Assembly: GCF_009857135.1 (NCBI RefSeq)
Contig: NZ_CP047318.1
Location: 992,001-1,056,000 of the forward strand
Direction of reading: 5' to 3'
Origin: Streptomyces sp. HM190
GTDB lineage: Bacteria > Actinomycetota > Actinomycetes > Streptomycetales > Streptomycetaceae
Length of the DNA: 64,000 nt
Both the position numbers and the translations under genes were made by a program. The notes under the pieces are model-generated. The model did not search any database. It was not told the origin of the DNA and saw only the letters and a program-made list of their open reading frames with translations. Shown here one piece after another: positions 40,957-51,046 of this stretch (within the stretch, counting starts at the first letter, position 1; the number at the start of each line of letters is the position of its first letter).

Positions 40957-43900
40957 TCAGGTGGACAGCCAGCGTCGGACACGGCCGATGAGGTCGTTGG
41001 TGTCGACGGGCTTGGTGACGTAGTCGTTGGCGCCCGACGCGAGGCTCTTCTCCTGGTCTCCGGGCATGGCCTTCGCGGTGACGGCGATGATGGGCAGCTC
41101 GGCGTACCGGTCCATCGCGCGGATCTCCGCGGTCGCGGTGTATCCGTCCATCTCCGGCATCATCACGTCCATCAGGACGAGCGAGATGTCGGGGTGGGCG
41201 AGCAGCATCTCGATGCCCTTGCGGCCGTTGTCGGCGTGCAGGACCTGGAAGCCGTGGAGTTCGAGGACCCCGCTGAGGGCGAAGAGGTTGCGCGCGTCGT
41301 CGTCGACCACGAGCACCGTACGGCCGAGGAAGGCGTCGTCGACGACCTCGGCGGCCGGGCGCTGGAGGTCCTCGCCGCGGACCAGGGACAGGACGTCGCC
41401 CGGTTCCTCGGCGGACAGGTGCAGGGTGATCCGTTCGCGCAGTTCGTCCAGGCTGGACAGGAAGTCCAGCGGACGGCTCTCCGCGCGGGAGCGCAGCGTC
41501 TGCTCGTGGGCCAGTTCCACGCGGTGCCCGGTGTGCACGAGGACGGGCACGCTGGCGAGCGCCGAGTCGCCCTCCATGGCCTCCAGCAGGCGGGCGCCCT
41601 CGCCGTCGGGCATGCCGAGTTCCAGGACGACGCAGTGGCAGGGGTCGGCGGCCAGGGTGCTCGCCGCCTCCTGCGCGCCGACCGCCGTGATGATGTCGAT
41701 CGCGCCGAGCGGGTCGTCGGGGTCGGGCGCGATGTCCGCGACGGCGCGTTCGGCGACGAGGGTCAGCAGACCGCGCGGCCGCTCCTCGACGACGAGGAGA
41801 CGCCGCCTGCGCCGCTCCGGCGACACGCTGGGGGCGGTGTCCGGCCTGGTGGCGGGCGGGAGTTCGGCGGTGTCCGACTGTTCGACGGACCGGGGGCCGC
41901 CCGCGAGCACGTCCTCGAAGTCGGCGCGCGCGACGGGGAGGTACAGCGTGAAGGTGCTGCCCTGGCCGGGGGTGCTGTCGACCGTGACGGCGCCGCCCAG
42001 CAGATGCGCGATCTCCCGGGTGATCGACAGGCCGAGGCCGGTGCCGCCGTACTTGCGGCTGGTGGTGCCGTCCGCCTGCTGGAAAGCGCCGAAGATCGCC
42101 TCCAGTTGCTGGTGGGGGATGCCGATGCCGGTGTCCTTGACCCGGAAGGCCACCACGGGGCCGCCGCGGAGGACGCCGACGGGCACCTCCCGGTCGGCGG
42201 CGGGTTCGATGCGCAGTTCGACGCCGCCCTGTTCGGTGAACTTCACCGCGTTGGAGAGCAGGTTGCGCAGGACCTGCCGCAGCCGGGAGTCGTCGGTGAG
42301 CAGGTCGGCCGGGGTGCCGGGCGCGGTGGCCACCGTGAAGTCGAGGCTCTTCTGCGTCGTCATCGGCCGGAACGTCGCCTCCACGTACTCCAGCAGCTTG
42401 CGCAGCGGGACCCGTTCGGGGGTGACGTCCATCTTGCCGGCCTCGACCTTCGACAGGTCGAGGATGTCGTTGATCAGCTGGAGCAGGTCGGAGCCGGCCG
42501 AGTGGATGATGCCCGCGTACTCGACCTGCTTGGGGGTGAGGTTGCGGGAGGGGTTCTGCGCGAGCAACTGGGCGAGGATCAGCAGGCTGTTGAGCGGGGT
42601 GCGCAGTTCGTGGCTCATGTTGGCCAGGAACTCCGACTTGTACTTCGACGCGAGCGCCAGCTCCTGGGCGCGGGTCTCCAGTTCCTGCCGGGCCTGCTCG
42701 ATCTCCAGGTTCTTGGCCTCGATGTCGCGGTTCTGCGAGGCGAGCAGCGACGCCTTCTCCTCCAGTTCGGCGTTGGAGCGCTGGAGTTCGTCCTGCTGCA
42801 CCTGCAACTCGGCTGAGCGGGACTGGAGTTCCGCGGTGAGCCGCTGGGACTCGTCCAGCAGTTCGTCGGTGCGGGCGTTGGCGACGATCGTGTTGAGGTT
42901 GACGCCGATGGTGGGCATCAGCTGGGCGAGGAAGTCCTGGTGGATCTGGGTGAAGCGGGTGACGGAGCCCAGTTCGATGACGCCGAGGACCTGGTCCTCG
43001 ACCACGATGGGCAGCACCATCAGGGCGCTGGGCACGGCCTGTCCGAGACCGGAGGAGATGGTGACGTAGCCCGGCGGCAGTTCCTCGACGCCGATGGGCC
43101 GGCGGTTGCGCGCGGCCTGCCCGACGAGGGAGCGCCCGACGGGGATCCGGTCGGGCCGGTCGCTGTCGTCGGGGTAGCCGTAGGAGCCGACGAGCCGCAG
43201 CTCGGGCCCGCGCGCGGTGTCCTCGGCGAGGTAGAAGGCGCCGTACTGCGCCGAGACCAGCGGCGCGAGTTCGTCCATGACCAGTTCGGCGACGACGGGC
43301 AGCTCGCGGTGGCCCTGCATGAGGCCGGAGATCCGGGCGAGGTTGGTCTTCAGCCAGTCCTGCTCCTGGTTGGCCCGCGTGGTCTCGCGCAGGGACTCCA
43401 CCATGGAGTTGATGTTGTCCTTCAGTTCGGCGACCTCGCCGGACGCCTCCACGGTGATCGAGCGGGTCAGGTCGCCCTCGGCGACGGCGCTGGCGACCTC
43501 GGCGATCGCGCGGACCTGGCGGGTGAGGTTCCCGGCGAGTTCGTTGACGTTCTCCGTCAGCCGCTTCCAGGTGCCCTCGACACCCTCGACCTCGGCCTGG
43601 CCGCCGAGGCGGCCCTCGCTGCCGACCTCACGGGCGACACGGGTGACCTCGGCGGCGAACGACGACAGCTGGTCGACCATCGTGTTGATGGTGGTCTTCA
43701 GCTCCAGGATCTCGCCGCGGGCGTCGACGTCGATCTTCTTCGACAGGTCGCCGTTGGCGACGGCGGTGGTCACCAGGGCGATGTTGCGGACCTGGCCGGT
43801 GAGGTTGTTGGCCATCGAGTTGACGTTGTCGGTCAGGTCCTTCCAGGTGCCGGCGACGTTCGGCACGTGCGCCTGACCGCCGAGGCGGCCCTCGGTGCCG

Positions 43901-45222
43901 ACCTCACGGGCGACGCGGGTGACCTCGTCGGCGAACGCGGAGAGGGTGTCGACCATGGTGTTGATGACGTCCGCGAGGGCGGCGACCTCGCCCTTGGCCT
44001 CGACCGTGATCTTCTGCGAGAGGTCGCCGCGGGCGACGGCGGTGGCGACCTGGGCGATGGAGCGGACCTGGCCGGTCAGGTTGGACGCCATCACGTTGAC
44101 GTTGTCCGTGAGGTCCTTCCAGGTCCCCGAGACGCCCCGGACGATCGCCTGTCCGCCCAGGTTGCCCTCGGTGCCGACCTCACGGGCGACGCGGGTGACC
44201 TCGTCGGCGAACGCGGAGAGCTGGTCGACCATCGTGTTGATGGTGTTCTTCAGCTCCAGGATCTCCCCGCGCGCGTCCACGGTGATCTTCTGCGACAGGT
44301 CGCCCTGGGCCACCGCCGTGGCGACCTGGGCGACGTTGCGGACCTGCGCGGTGAGGTTGCCCGCCATGAAGTTCACGGAGTCCGTGAGGTCGCGCCAGGT
44401 GCCCTTGACACCCTTGACGTCGGCCTGGCCGCCGAGGCGGCCCTCCGTGCCGACCTCACGGGCGACGCGGGTGACCTCGTCGGCGAAGCCGGAGAGCTGG
44501 TCGACCATCGTGTTGATGGTGTTCTTCAGCTCCAGGATCTCCCCGCGCGCGTCCACGGTGATCTTCTGCGACAGGTCGCCCTGGGCCACCGCCGTGGTCA
44601 CCTGGGCGACGTTGCGGACCTGCGAGGTCAGGTTGCCGGCCATGAAGTTGACCGAGTCCGTCAGGTCGCGCCAGACGCCGGCGACACCGGGCACCTGGGC
44701 CTGGCCGCCGAGGCGGCCCTCGCTGCCGACCTCACGGGCGACGCGGGTGACCTCGTCGGCGAACGACGACAGCTGGTCGACCATCGTGTTGACGGTCTCC
44801 TTCAGCTGGAGGATCTCGCCGCGCGCGGGGACGTCGATCTTCTGCGAGAGGTCGCCCTTGGCGACCGCCGTGGCCACCTGCGCGATGTCGCGCACCTGGG
44901 TGGTCAGGTTGCCCGCCATGGCGTTGACCGAGTCGGTCAGGTCCGCCCAGGTGCCCGAGACCCCCGGCACCTCGGCCTGCCCGCCGAGCGTGCCCTCGGT
45001 GCCCACCTCGCGCGCGACGCGGGTGACCTCCGAGGTGAACACGGACAGCTGGTCCACCATGCCGTTGAAGACCGTGGCGATGTCGCCCAGCAGTCCGTCG
45101 CCGTCGGACGGCAGCCGGGTACCGAAGTCGCCGTCCCGTACGGCGGTCAGTCCGGCCAGCAACTGCCGCAGTTCCTGTTCGCCCGGGGCCCGGTCGGTGG
45201 CCTCGATCGTCCTGCCGCTCAT
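40957..45222 (-). CDS. Soluble hybrid histidine kinase with about seven HAMP repeats
   Basis: The 1,421-residue protein has no membrane segment. Residues about 20-620 form seven HAMP-like modules of 92 residues joined by [38 protein letters not shown] recurs almost unchanged. Next come a GAF domain (about 640-800), a coiled coil, HisKA ([10 protein letters not shown] at about residue 870), HATPase (about 985-1110: [30 protein letters not shown]) and two receiver domains. The first receiver is degenerate (LVVEERP and [10 protein letters not shown]; Asp replaced by Glu), the second is intact ([21 protein letters not shown]). The poly-HAMP design resembles fungal group III osmosensing kinases. 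ATG 45222 follows GAGGG; GTG 45228 is possible. Confidence 0.88.
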   Translation of the reverse strand: MSGRTIEATDRAPGEQELRQLLAGLTAVRDGDFGTRLPSDGDGLLGDIATVFNGMVDQLSVFTSEVTRVAREVGTEGTLGGQAEVPGVSGTWADLTDSVNAMAGNLTTQVRDIAQVATAVAKGDLSQKIDVPARGEILQLKETVNTMVDQLSSFADEVTRVAREVGSEGRLGGQAQVPGVAGVWRDLTDSVNFMAGNLTSQVRNVAQVTTAVAQGDLSQKITVDARGEILELKNTINTMVDQLSGFADEVTRVAREVGTEGRLGGQADVKGVKGTWRDLTDSVNFMAGNLTAQVRNVAQVATAVAQGDLSQKITVDARGEILELKNTINTMVDQLSAFADEVTRVAREVGTEGNLGGQAIVRGVSGTWKDLTDNVNVMASNLTGQVRSIAQVATAVARGDLSQKITVEAKGEVAALADVINTMVDTLSAFADEVTRVAREVGTEGRLGGQAHVPNVAGTWKDLTDNVNSMANNLTGQVRNIALVTTAVANGDLSKKIDVDARGEILELKTTINTMVDQLSSFAAEVTRVAREVGSEGRLGGQAEVEGVEGTWKRLTENVNELAGNLTRQVRAIAEVASAVAEGDLTRSITVEASGEVAELKDNINSMVESLRETTRANQEQDWLKTNLARISGLMQGHRELPVVAELVMDELAPLVSAQYGAFYLAEDTARGPELRLVGSYGYPDDSDRPDRIPVGRSLVGQAARNRRPIGVEELPPGYVTISSGLGQAVPSALMVLPIVVEDQVLGVIELGSVTRFTQIHQDFLAQLMPTIGVNLNTIVANARTDELLDESQRLTAELQSRSAELQVQQDELQRSNAELEEKASLLASQNRDIEAKNLEIEQARQELETRAQELALASKYKSEFLANMSHELRTPLNSLLILAQLLAQNPSRNLTPKQVEYAGIIHSAGSDLLQLINDILDLSKVEAGKMDVTPERVPLRKLLEYVEATFRPMTTQKSLDFTVATAPGTPADLLTDDSRLRQVLRNLLSNAVKFTEQGGVELRIEPAADREVPVGVLRGGPVVAFRVKDTGIGIPHQQLEAIFGAFQQADGTTSRKYGGTGLGLSITREIAHLLGGAVTVDSTPGQGSTFTLYLPVARADFEDVLAGGPRSVEQSDTAELPPATRPDTAPSVSPERRRRRLLVVEERPRGLLTLVAERAVADIAPDPDDPLGAIDIITAVGAQEAASTLAADPCHCVVLELGMPDGEGARLLEAMEGDSALASVPVLVHTGHRVELAHEQTLRSRAESRPLDFLSSLDELRERITLHLSAEEPGDVLSLVRGEDLQRPAAEVVDDAFLGRTVLVVDDDARNLFALSGVLELHGFQVLHADNGRKGIEMLLAHPDISLVLMDVMMPEMDGYTATAEIRAMDRYAELPIIAVTAKAMPGDQEKSLASGANDYVTKPVDTNDLIGRVRRWLST

Positions 45223-45616
45223 GCGCACCCTCGTTCCGCTCCCCTGGAGCCCTCACCCCGAGGACTCGGAACCCGCGCCGAGCCCCGGACGGGGCCCGCT
45301 TCTTCTCGGCGTTTCCGCAGTTCACGGATGAGCCGGATGAGAAAATCCGGTGAAGGTTAACTCAGTTGTCGCGCCACGACCAAAGCCTCGTACGGACATC
45401 TCGGCCGCCGCGAAATACCTCGAAGCAGGGGGCATACATCGAGGAAGAAGGGGCACTCGGCGTGGTTCGCCCGGACCGGCCGGCCGTCGTCGTGAGCGCG
45501 CCGCCGGCCGTCGTCGTGAGCGCGCCGCCGGCCGTCGTCGTGAGCGCGCCGCCGGCGGTCTCGGTGACGCGCACCGAGCCGTCCGACGGCGTGGCACTCC
45601 GCGCACCGACCGCGCG
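45223..45616. other. Kinase promoter region with a 24-bp tandem repeat
   Basis: No supported gene. It should contain the kinase promoter (minus strand). Three perfect 24-bp repeats lie at 45482-45553. The minus reading frame across them (45362-45574; GGALTTTA repeats) is probably not real. Confidence 0.45.
45482..45553. repeat. Three tandem 24-bp repeats
   Basis: The unit GGCCGTCGTCGTGAGCGCGCCGCC occurs three times without change, followed by a decayed fourth copy. It lies between the permease stop (45617) and the kinase start. Confidence 0.85.
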
Positions 45617-46462
45617 CTACTTCACCGATCCGGCCATGACCCCCTGCACGAAGTGCCGCTGGAAGGCGAAGAACACCACCACCGGCACGATCAGCGACAG
45701 GAACGCGCCCGGCGCCAGCACGTCGATGTTGCTGCCGAACTGACGGATCTGCGACTGGAGCTCCACCGTCAGCGGCTGGGAGGAGCTGTCGGCGAACAGC
45801 AGCGCCACCAGCATGTCGTTCCACACCCACAGGAACTGGAAGATGGCGAGGCTCGCGAGCGCCGGCCGCCCCACCGGCAGGACGAGCCGGGTGAAGATGC
45901 GCCACTCGGTTCCCCCGTCCATCCGGGCCGCCTCCAGCATCTCCTTGGGGATCTCGGCGAAGTAGTTGCGCAGCAGGAAGACGGCGAACGGCAGCCCGTA
46001 GGAGACGTGGAAGAGGACGACGCCCGGGATCGTGCCGAACAGGCCGAGCTGGCCGAAGAGTTTGGCCACCGGCAGCAGACCGATCTGCACCGGCACCACC
46101 AGCAGGGCGACCACCAGCAGGAACAGCGTGTCACGGCCGGGGAAGTCCAGCCAGGCGAAGGCGTACCCGGCGAGCGCGGCGATCACCACCACGAGCACCG
46201 TCGTGGGGACGGAGATCAGCACCGTGTTCCAGAACGCCCGGGTGATGCCCGCGTTCTCCAGCAGCGCCGCGTAGTTGTCGAAGGACAGCTGGCCGGGGCT
46301 GGTGAACGTCGTCCACCAGCCGCCCCTGGCGGTGTCCTCGGCGGACCGCAGGGACGACAGGAGCAGTCCGGCCAGCGGGGTGAGCCAGATCAGCCCGATG
46401 ACCACCAGGAAGGCCTGGACCAGGCTGTTGCCCAGCCCGCGCCGGAGCGCACCGAGACTCAT
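45617..46462 (-). CDS. Sugar ABC transporter permease (MalG type)
   Basis: The 281-residue permease has six predicted membrane segments, beginning VQAFLVVIGLIWLTPLAGLL. The EAA loop that contacts the ATPase is EMLEAARMDGGTEWRIFTRL (about 194-213). It follows the MalF-like gene with a four-base overlap. The operon lacks an ATP-binding subunit, so a shared ATPase of the MsiK kind is expected elsewhere. Confidence 0.9.
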   Translation of the reverse strand: MSLGALRRGLGNSLVQAFLVVIGLIWLTPLAGLLLSSLRSAEDTARGGWWTTFTSPGQLSFDNYAALLENAGITRAFWNTVLISVPTTVLVVVIAALAGYAFAWLDFPGRDTLFLLVVALLVVPVQIGLLPVAKLFGQLGLFGTIPGVVLFHVSYGLPFAVFLLRNYFAEIPKEMLEAARMDGGTEWRIFTRLVLPVGRPALASLAIFQFLWVWNDMLVALLFADSSSQPLTVELQSQIRQFGSNIDVLAPGAFLSLIVPVVVFFAFQRHFVQGVMAGSVK

Positions 46463-47817
46463 CGCTGACTCCCTCGGAATCGACGGACGTTGAAGACCAT
46501 GGCCGGGATCACCAGCAGCAGGAGCAGGACCCCGAGGGCGCTGCCCAGGCCCTGGTTGTTGCCGCCGCCGAAGGACACCAGCCACATCTGGGTGGCGAGC
46601 ACGGTCGCGTCCTCCTGCACCGGTCCGGGCGCGATGACGTAGACGAGGTCGAACACCTTCATCACGTTGATGACGAGGGTCACGAAGACCACGGTCAGCA
46701 CGGGTGCCAGCAGGGGCACGGTGATCCGCCGGAACACCTGCCACTCGTTCGCGCCGTCCATCCGGGCCGCCTCCAGCGTGTCCCGTGGCAGGGTGGACAG
46801 GCCCGCCCCGATGAGCACCATGGCGAAGCCGGTCCAGATCCACAGGTAGGCGCCGATGATCGCGGGGGTGACGAGCGCCGGGCCGAGCCAGGAGACGCCG
46901 TCGTAGGGCGCGGCGAAGTTGGAGCCGGGGAGCACGACGGTGTACGAGCCGTCCGCGAGGTCCGCGAAGCGGAAGGAGCCGTCGGCCGCGGTGGTGGTGC
47001 TCGCGACCGTCCTGCCGTCGCGCACCGCCTCGACGGTCATCCGGGGCAGCCCGCTCTCCTCGGGGTCGACCCGGCCGGGCTCTCCGCCCCCGCCGCGGGT
47101 GAAGTCGAGGTAGACGACGCCGCGCAGTTCGCCGGGGGCAGCCTCGCGCCCGGCCGCGGTGCGGGCCGGCCGGGCGCCCGCGGGCAGGTCCTTGGGCGCG
47201 ACGCCGACCAGTCCGAGGGCGACGGTGTCGCCGGGCGACACCGCGGTGCTGGTGCGGTAGCCGCCGCCGGCGGCCTCGCCGAGGCCCTGGCCGTCGCGGG
47301 CGCGGGCCGTCGGGTACGCGGAGGAGCCCTGGAAGGCGTCGTGGACGCCGACGACCGCCGCGTTGAGGACGCCCTTGTCGGGGTCCTCGTCGTAGGCGAG
47401 CCGGAAGATGATGCCGGCGGCGAGGAAGGAGACGGCCATCGGCATGAAGAGGAGCAGCTTGAACGCGGTGGCCCAGCGGACCTTCTCCACGAGCACCGCG
47501 AGGATCAGGCCGAGCCCGGTCAGCAGGGCCGGCGCCACGACCACCCAGATCGCGGTGTTGCGGACCGCCTTGAGGGTGGCCGGGTCGCGGAACATCTCGG
47601 TGTAGTTCTGGCCGCCGACGAACCGGGTGCCGGAGGCGTCGAAGAGGCTGCGGCCCACGGAGAACAGCACGGGGTAGACGACGAGCGCGCCGAGCAGGAG
47701 CAGGGCGGGGAAGACGAAGAGGAGGGCGACGGTCCGGCCCCGCCGCCGGGCGCGTCGTCGACGCGCGGCGGCCTCGGCGGCGGGGGGAGCGGCCACCTCG
47801 GTGGCAGTGGCGGTCAT
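46459..47817 (-). CDS. Sugar ABC transporter permease (MalF type) with inserted beta domain
   Basis: The 452-residue permease is about 150 residues longer than usual. Between membrane segments 3 and 4 lies an extracytoplasmic insertion (about residues 142-300) containing a Cna-B/SdrD-like beta-sandwich (GELRGVVYLDFTRGGGG start, MTVEAVRDGRTVASTTTAAD, GSFRFADLADGSYTVVLPGS). The C-terminal EAA loop is LEAARMDGANEWQVF. E. coli MalF also has a P2 domain at this place that contacts the binding protein; the insertion likely plays a comparable docking role. Confidence 0.88.
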   Translation of the reverse strand: MTATATEVAAPPAAEAAARRRRARRRGRTVALLFVFPALLLLGALVVYPVLFSVGRSLFDASGTRFVGGQNYTEMFRDPATLKAVRNTAIWVVVAPALLTGLGLILAVLVEKVRWATAFKLLLFMPMAVSFLAAGIIFRLAYDEDPDKGVLNAAVVGVHDAFQGSSAYPTARARDGQGLGEAAGGGYRTSTAVSPGDTVALGLVGVAPKDLPAGARPARTAAGREAAPGELRGVVYLDFTRGGGGEPGRVDPEESGLPRMTVEAVRDGRTVASTTTAADGSFRFADLADGSYTVVLPGSNFAAPYDGVSWLGPALVTPAIIGAYLWIWTGFAMVLIGAGLSTLPRDTLEAARMDGANEWQVFRRITVPLLAPVLTVVFVTLVINVMKVFDLVYVIAPGPVQEDATVLATQMWLVSFGGGNNQGLGSALGVLLLLLVIPAMVFNVRRFRGSQR

Positions 47818-47822
47818 CGCGG

Positions 47823-49151
47823 TCAGCCCTTGTACGCCTTGGCCGCGGCGGCCTCCAGCTGTGCGGCGGTCCCCTTCGGGTCGGACGGGTCGCGCAGGAA
47901 GTCCTGGAGGATCTTCCACTCGCCGGCGCCCTTGGTCCCGCCGAAGGCGGCCGGGGCCTGGTCGGACATGTCGAAGCGGACGGAGTCCCCCGCGGCTATG
48001 AGGGACTCGGCGGTGGTGCGGGTGACGTCGTCGCCGTAGGCGGCGGGGTCGACCTTCTTGTTCGGGGAGAGGAAACCGCCCGCCTCGGCCCACACGGCGG
48101 CGGCCTCCGGGGTGGCCAGGTACTCCAGCAGGGCCATGCCGGCGTCGGTGTTCTTGCCGTCCTTGAGGACGACGGCCGCGTCACCGCCGCTGACCACGGG
48201 GGCCTTGCCGCCGTCGACCGGCGGGAACGGGAAGAAGTTCGCGTCCTCGCCGATCTTCCGGCCGAACTGGTCCTTGGCGACCCCGGCGACGAAGTCGCCC
48301 TCGTAGACCATGCCGGCCTCGGGTTCGGGGCCGAAGACCTTCTCGACGGAGCCGGGGAAGTCGGTGTTGAGGGCGCCCTTGCTCCCGCCCTCCAGCAGCC
48401 GCTTGTCGCCGAAGAGTTCGCCGAGCGTGGTGAGCGCGTCGACCACGCTGCCGTCCGTCCACTTCAGTTCGTGGGCGGCGAGGGCGTCGTACTTCTCGGG
48501 GCCGGCCTGGGAGAGGTAGACGTTCTCGAACCAGTCGGTGAGCGTCCAGCCGTCCTGGCCGGCGACGGAGAAGGCGGCGAGGCCCGAGTCGGAGACCGTC
48601 CGCCCGGCCTTCAGCATCTCGTCGTACGACTTCGGCGGCTCGACTCCGGCGGTGTCGAGGGCTTCGGGGCTGTACCAGACGGTCGACTTGTGGGCGGCCT
48701 TGAAGTACAGCCCGTACAGGGTGCCGTCGACGCTGCCGTAGTCCTTCCAGACGGTGGCGTAGTTGGCGTCGACGGCCTTCCGGGTGGTGCCGGACAGCGG
48801 CTTGAGCCAGCCGTTCTCGGCGAACTGCTGGAGCACGCCGACCTGCGGGACCATCACCACGTCGGGGGCGTTGCCGCCCTCGATCTTGCTGCCGACGACG
48901 GTGGAGACGTTGTCCCCGGTGGAGACGAACCGGGTCCTGGCGCCGGTCTTCTCGGTGAAGGCGTCCAGCACCTTCTGGAAGTTCTTCTGCTCGCTGCCGG
49001 ACCAGACGCCGGCGACGGTGACCGTCTGGCCGTTCAGCGCCTTGTCGCCGCCGCCCGCGGAGACGGGGCCGCCGCCTGAGCAGGCGGTGGCGCCGAGCGC
49101 CAGGGCGAGGGCGGTGCAGCCGGTGAGCAGGGTGGTACGTCGTCGCATCAT
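47823..49151 (-). CDS. ABC sugar-binding lipoprotein
   Basis: The 442-residue family 1-type extracellular binding protein has signal peptide MMRRRTTLLTGCTALALALG ending in the lipobox ATAC (about Cys24). The mature part has VTVAGVWSGSEQKNFQKVLD and later DGGKAPVVSGGDAAVVLKDG. It is followed after five bases by the MalF-like permease. With the upstream GH13 gene this suggests uptake of alpha-glucosides. Confidence 0.88.
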   Translation of the reverse strand: MMRRRTTLLTGCTALALALGATACSGGGPVSAGGGDKALNGQTVTVAGVWSGSEQKNFQKVLDAFTEKTGARTRFVSTGDNVSTVVGSKIEGGNAPDVVMVPQVGVLQQFAENGWLKPLSGTTRKAVDANYATVWKDYGSVDGTLYGLYFKAAHKSTVWYSPEALDTAGVEPPKSYDEMLKAGRTVSDSGLAAFSVAGQDGWTLTDWFENVYLSQAGPEKYDALAAHELKWTDGSVVDALTTLGELFGDKRLLEGGSKGALNTDFPGSVEKVFGPEPEAGMVYEGDFVAGVAKDQFGRKIGEDANFFPFPPVDGGKAPVVSGGDAAVVLKDGKNTDAGMALLEYLATPEAAAVWAEAGGFLSPNKKVDPAAYGDDVTRTTAESLIAAGDSVRFDMSDQAPAAFGGTKGAGEWKILQDFLRDPSDPKGTAAQLEAAAAKAYKG

Positions 49152-49203
49152 CGTTGATGTCCCTTCGGAGCGGGGGAACGGACGGTGTGAGGGGTGTGAG
49201 GGC

Positions 49204-50850
49204 TCAGGAAGCGGCGTCGTCGCCGATCCACCAGGCGGCCGTGGAGCCGGGGAGGACCCCGGCCGGGCAGGGGCCGCTGGACAGCAGGGGGGTGCCCGCG
49301 ACGGGCGCGGGCGCGGGCGCGGTACCGAAGTTGACGGCGCAGACCAGGCCGTCGCCGCGGACGAAGCCGAGGACGCCGGGCTGGGTGTCCAGCCAGCGCA
49401 TGGCGCCCTCGCCGAGCTGGGGCAGCGCGGCGCGCAGCTGGAGGCCGTCGCGGTAGAGGTGCCAGAACGAGCGGGTGTCGGCGAGCGCGCGTTCGGTGGC
49501 GTACTCGGCGAAGTACTCGGGCTGCGGCAGCCAGGGCTTGGCGCCCTCGACCCCGGAGGTGAAGCCGAACGGCGAGGCCTGCCCGGACCAGGGCAGCGGC
49601 ACCCGGCAGCCGTCGCGGATCCGGGCGCGGCTGCCGGTGCGGCGGAAGATGGGGTCGGTGAGCACGTCGTCGGGCAGGTCGACGACCTCGGGCAGGCCCA
49701 GTTCCTCACCCTGGTAGATGTAGGCGGCGCCGGGCAGCGCCAGCATCAGCAGGGCGGCGGCGCGGGCGCGGGCGGCGCCGAGTCCGCTGCCCTCGACGGC
49801 GGGCTCGCCGTAGCGGGTGACGGTGCGGACCTGGTCGTGGTTGTTGAGGACCCAGGTGACCGTCGATCCCGTGCCCGCGATGTCGTGCATGGCCTCGGTG
49901 ATGACCTTGCGGAAGGCGTCGGCGTCCCAGGAGGCGCTCAGCAGGTCGAAGAAGAACGCCTGGTGGAGTTCGTCGGGGCGGACGTACAGGGCGTGTTCGC
50001 GTGCCGTGGGGACGGATACCTCGCCGACCAGGAGCCGTTCGCGGCCGTCGCGTGCGGTGTACTCCTCGCACACCGACCGCCAGTGCCGCCACACGTCGTG
50101 GACCTCGGGCTGGTTCCAGGCCAGCGGGTTGACCGAGTCGCGGGTGCGGGCGTCGGCCTCGGGGTCCGGGGAGTCGGGCAGCTCGGGGTGCTTGAAGAGG
50201 CCGGCGGCGACGTCGATGCGGAAGCCGTCGACGCCCCGGTCGAGCCAGAAGCGCAGGACGCGGTCGAAGTGGGCGCCGACCTCGGCGTCGCGCCAGTTCC
50301 AGTCGGGCTGCTCGGGCGTGAACATGTGCAGGTACCACTGGCCGGGCCGGCCGTCGGCCTCGGTGACGCGGGACCAGGCGGGGCCGCCGAACATGGCGTG
50401 CCAGTTGTTGGGCGGCTCGGCTCCGTCCGGTCCCCGCCCGTCGGCGAAGTGGAAGCGGGCGCGGGCCTCGCTGCCCGGTGCGGAGGCAAGGGCCTCGCGG
50501 AACCAGGGGTGCTCGCTGGAGCAGTGGTTCGGCACGATGTCGAGGAGCACCTTGATGCCGAGCCGACGGGCGGCCGCCACCAGCAGGTCGAACTCGGCGA
50601 GGTCGCCGAAGACCGGGTCGACGTCGCAGTAGTCGGCGACGTCGTAGCCGTGGTCGTGCTGCGGGGACGGATAGAAGGGGCTCAGCCAGATGCCGTCGAC
50701 GCCCAGCTTCCTGAGGTACGGCAGTCCGGCCCGGACCCCGGCGAGATCGCCGACGCCGTCGCCGGTGCTGTCCAGGAAGCTGCGGACGTACACCTGGTAG
50801 ATCACTGCGTCGCGCCACCAGTGACGCGGTTCGATGTGCTTGGAGCTCAC
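49204..50850 (-). CDS. GH13 alpha-glucosidase (oligo-1,6/alpha-glucosidase type)
   Basis: The 548-residue cytoplasmic GH13 enzyme has no signal peptide. The catalytic set is Asp213 (GFRIDVAAG), Glu277 (LVGEVSV) and Asp339 (NNHDQ). Conserved DIVPNH (104-109) is present. Closest by pattern are alpha-glucosidases acting on imported maltose-like or isomaltose sugars. It is the first gene of the transporter operon; its start region contains the palindromic TACCTA/TAGGTA operator (51004-51020). GTG 50850 is the likely start. Confidence 0.88.
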   Translation of the reverse strand: MSSKHIEPRHWWRDAVIYQVYVRSFLDSTGDGVGDLAGVRAGLPYLRKLGVDGIWLSPFYPSPQHDHGYDVADYCDVDPVFGDLAEFDLLVAAARRLGIKVLLDIVPNHCSSEHPWFREALASAPGSEARARFHFADGRGPDGAEPPNNWHAMFGGPAWSRVTEADGRPGQWYLHMFTPEQPDWNWRDAEVGAHFDRVLRFWLDRGVDGFRIDVAAGLFKHPELPDSPDPEADARTRDSVNPLAWNQPEVHDVWRHWRSVCEEYTARDGRERLLVGEVSVPTAREHALYVRPDELHQAFFFDLLSASWDADAFRKVITEAMHDIAGTGSTVTWVLNNHDQVRTVTRYGEPAVEGSGLGAARARAAALLMLALPGAAYIYQGEELGLPEVVDLPDDVLTDPIFRRTGSRARIRDGCRVPLPWSGQASPFGFTSGVEGAKPWLPQPEYFAEYATERALADTRSFWHLYRDGLQLRAALPQLGEGAMRWLDTQPGVLGFVRGDGLVCAVNFGTAPAPAPVAGTPLLSSGPCPAGVLPGSTAAWWIGDDAAS

Positions 50851-50888
50851 CCCGTTGGCCTGTCTGTGCGAGCTGACGGTTATGCATG

Positions 50889-50899
50889 CATGTTAGGTA
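50889..50899. promoter_or_regulatory. Half-site of the operon operator
   Basis: CATGTTAGGTA is the reverse complement of TACCTAACATG at 51004-51014. Both lie in the 196-bp gap upstream of the GH13 operon. Confidence 0.45.
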
Positions 50900-51003
50900 G
50901 CCGTTTCACGGGGGTGTCAACGAACGTGCGACAGGTATCTGGAAGTTGGCCCCTTATATGCAGATATTTCATCCCGGATCGAGTCGGTTCGATACACGGG
51001 CGT

Positions 51004-51020
51004 TACCTAACATGTAGGTA
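51004..51020. promoter_or_regulatory. 17-bp palindrome, candidate operator for the GH13 operon
   Basis: TACCTA-ACATG-TAGGTA is a perfect inverted repeat with a 5-base centre, with a second half-site 105 bp away. It is typical of a transcription factor site; the cognate factor is not encoded next to it. Confidence 0.6.
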
Positions 51021-51046
51021 GGGGGTGGAGTACGGCGGGCGAGGGA

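Noticed and set aside
42940..45360. 806-codon plus-strand frame across the kinase
   Set aside because: It is antisense to the HAMP repeats and repeats with the same period; no ribosome site or domain.
45362..45574. 70-residue minus ORF containing GGALTTTA repeats
   Set aside because: The repeats are simply the 24-bp tandem units; both strands give repetitive peptides and no start site is evident.
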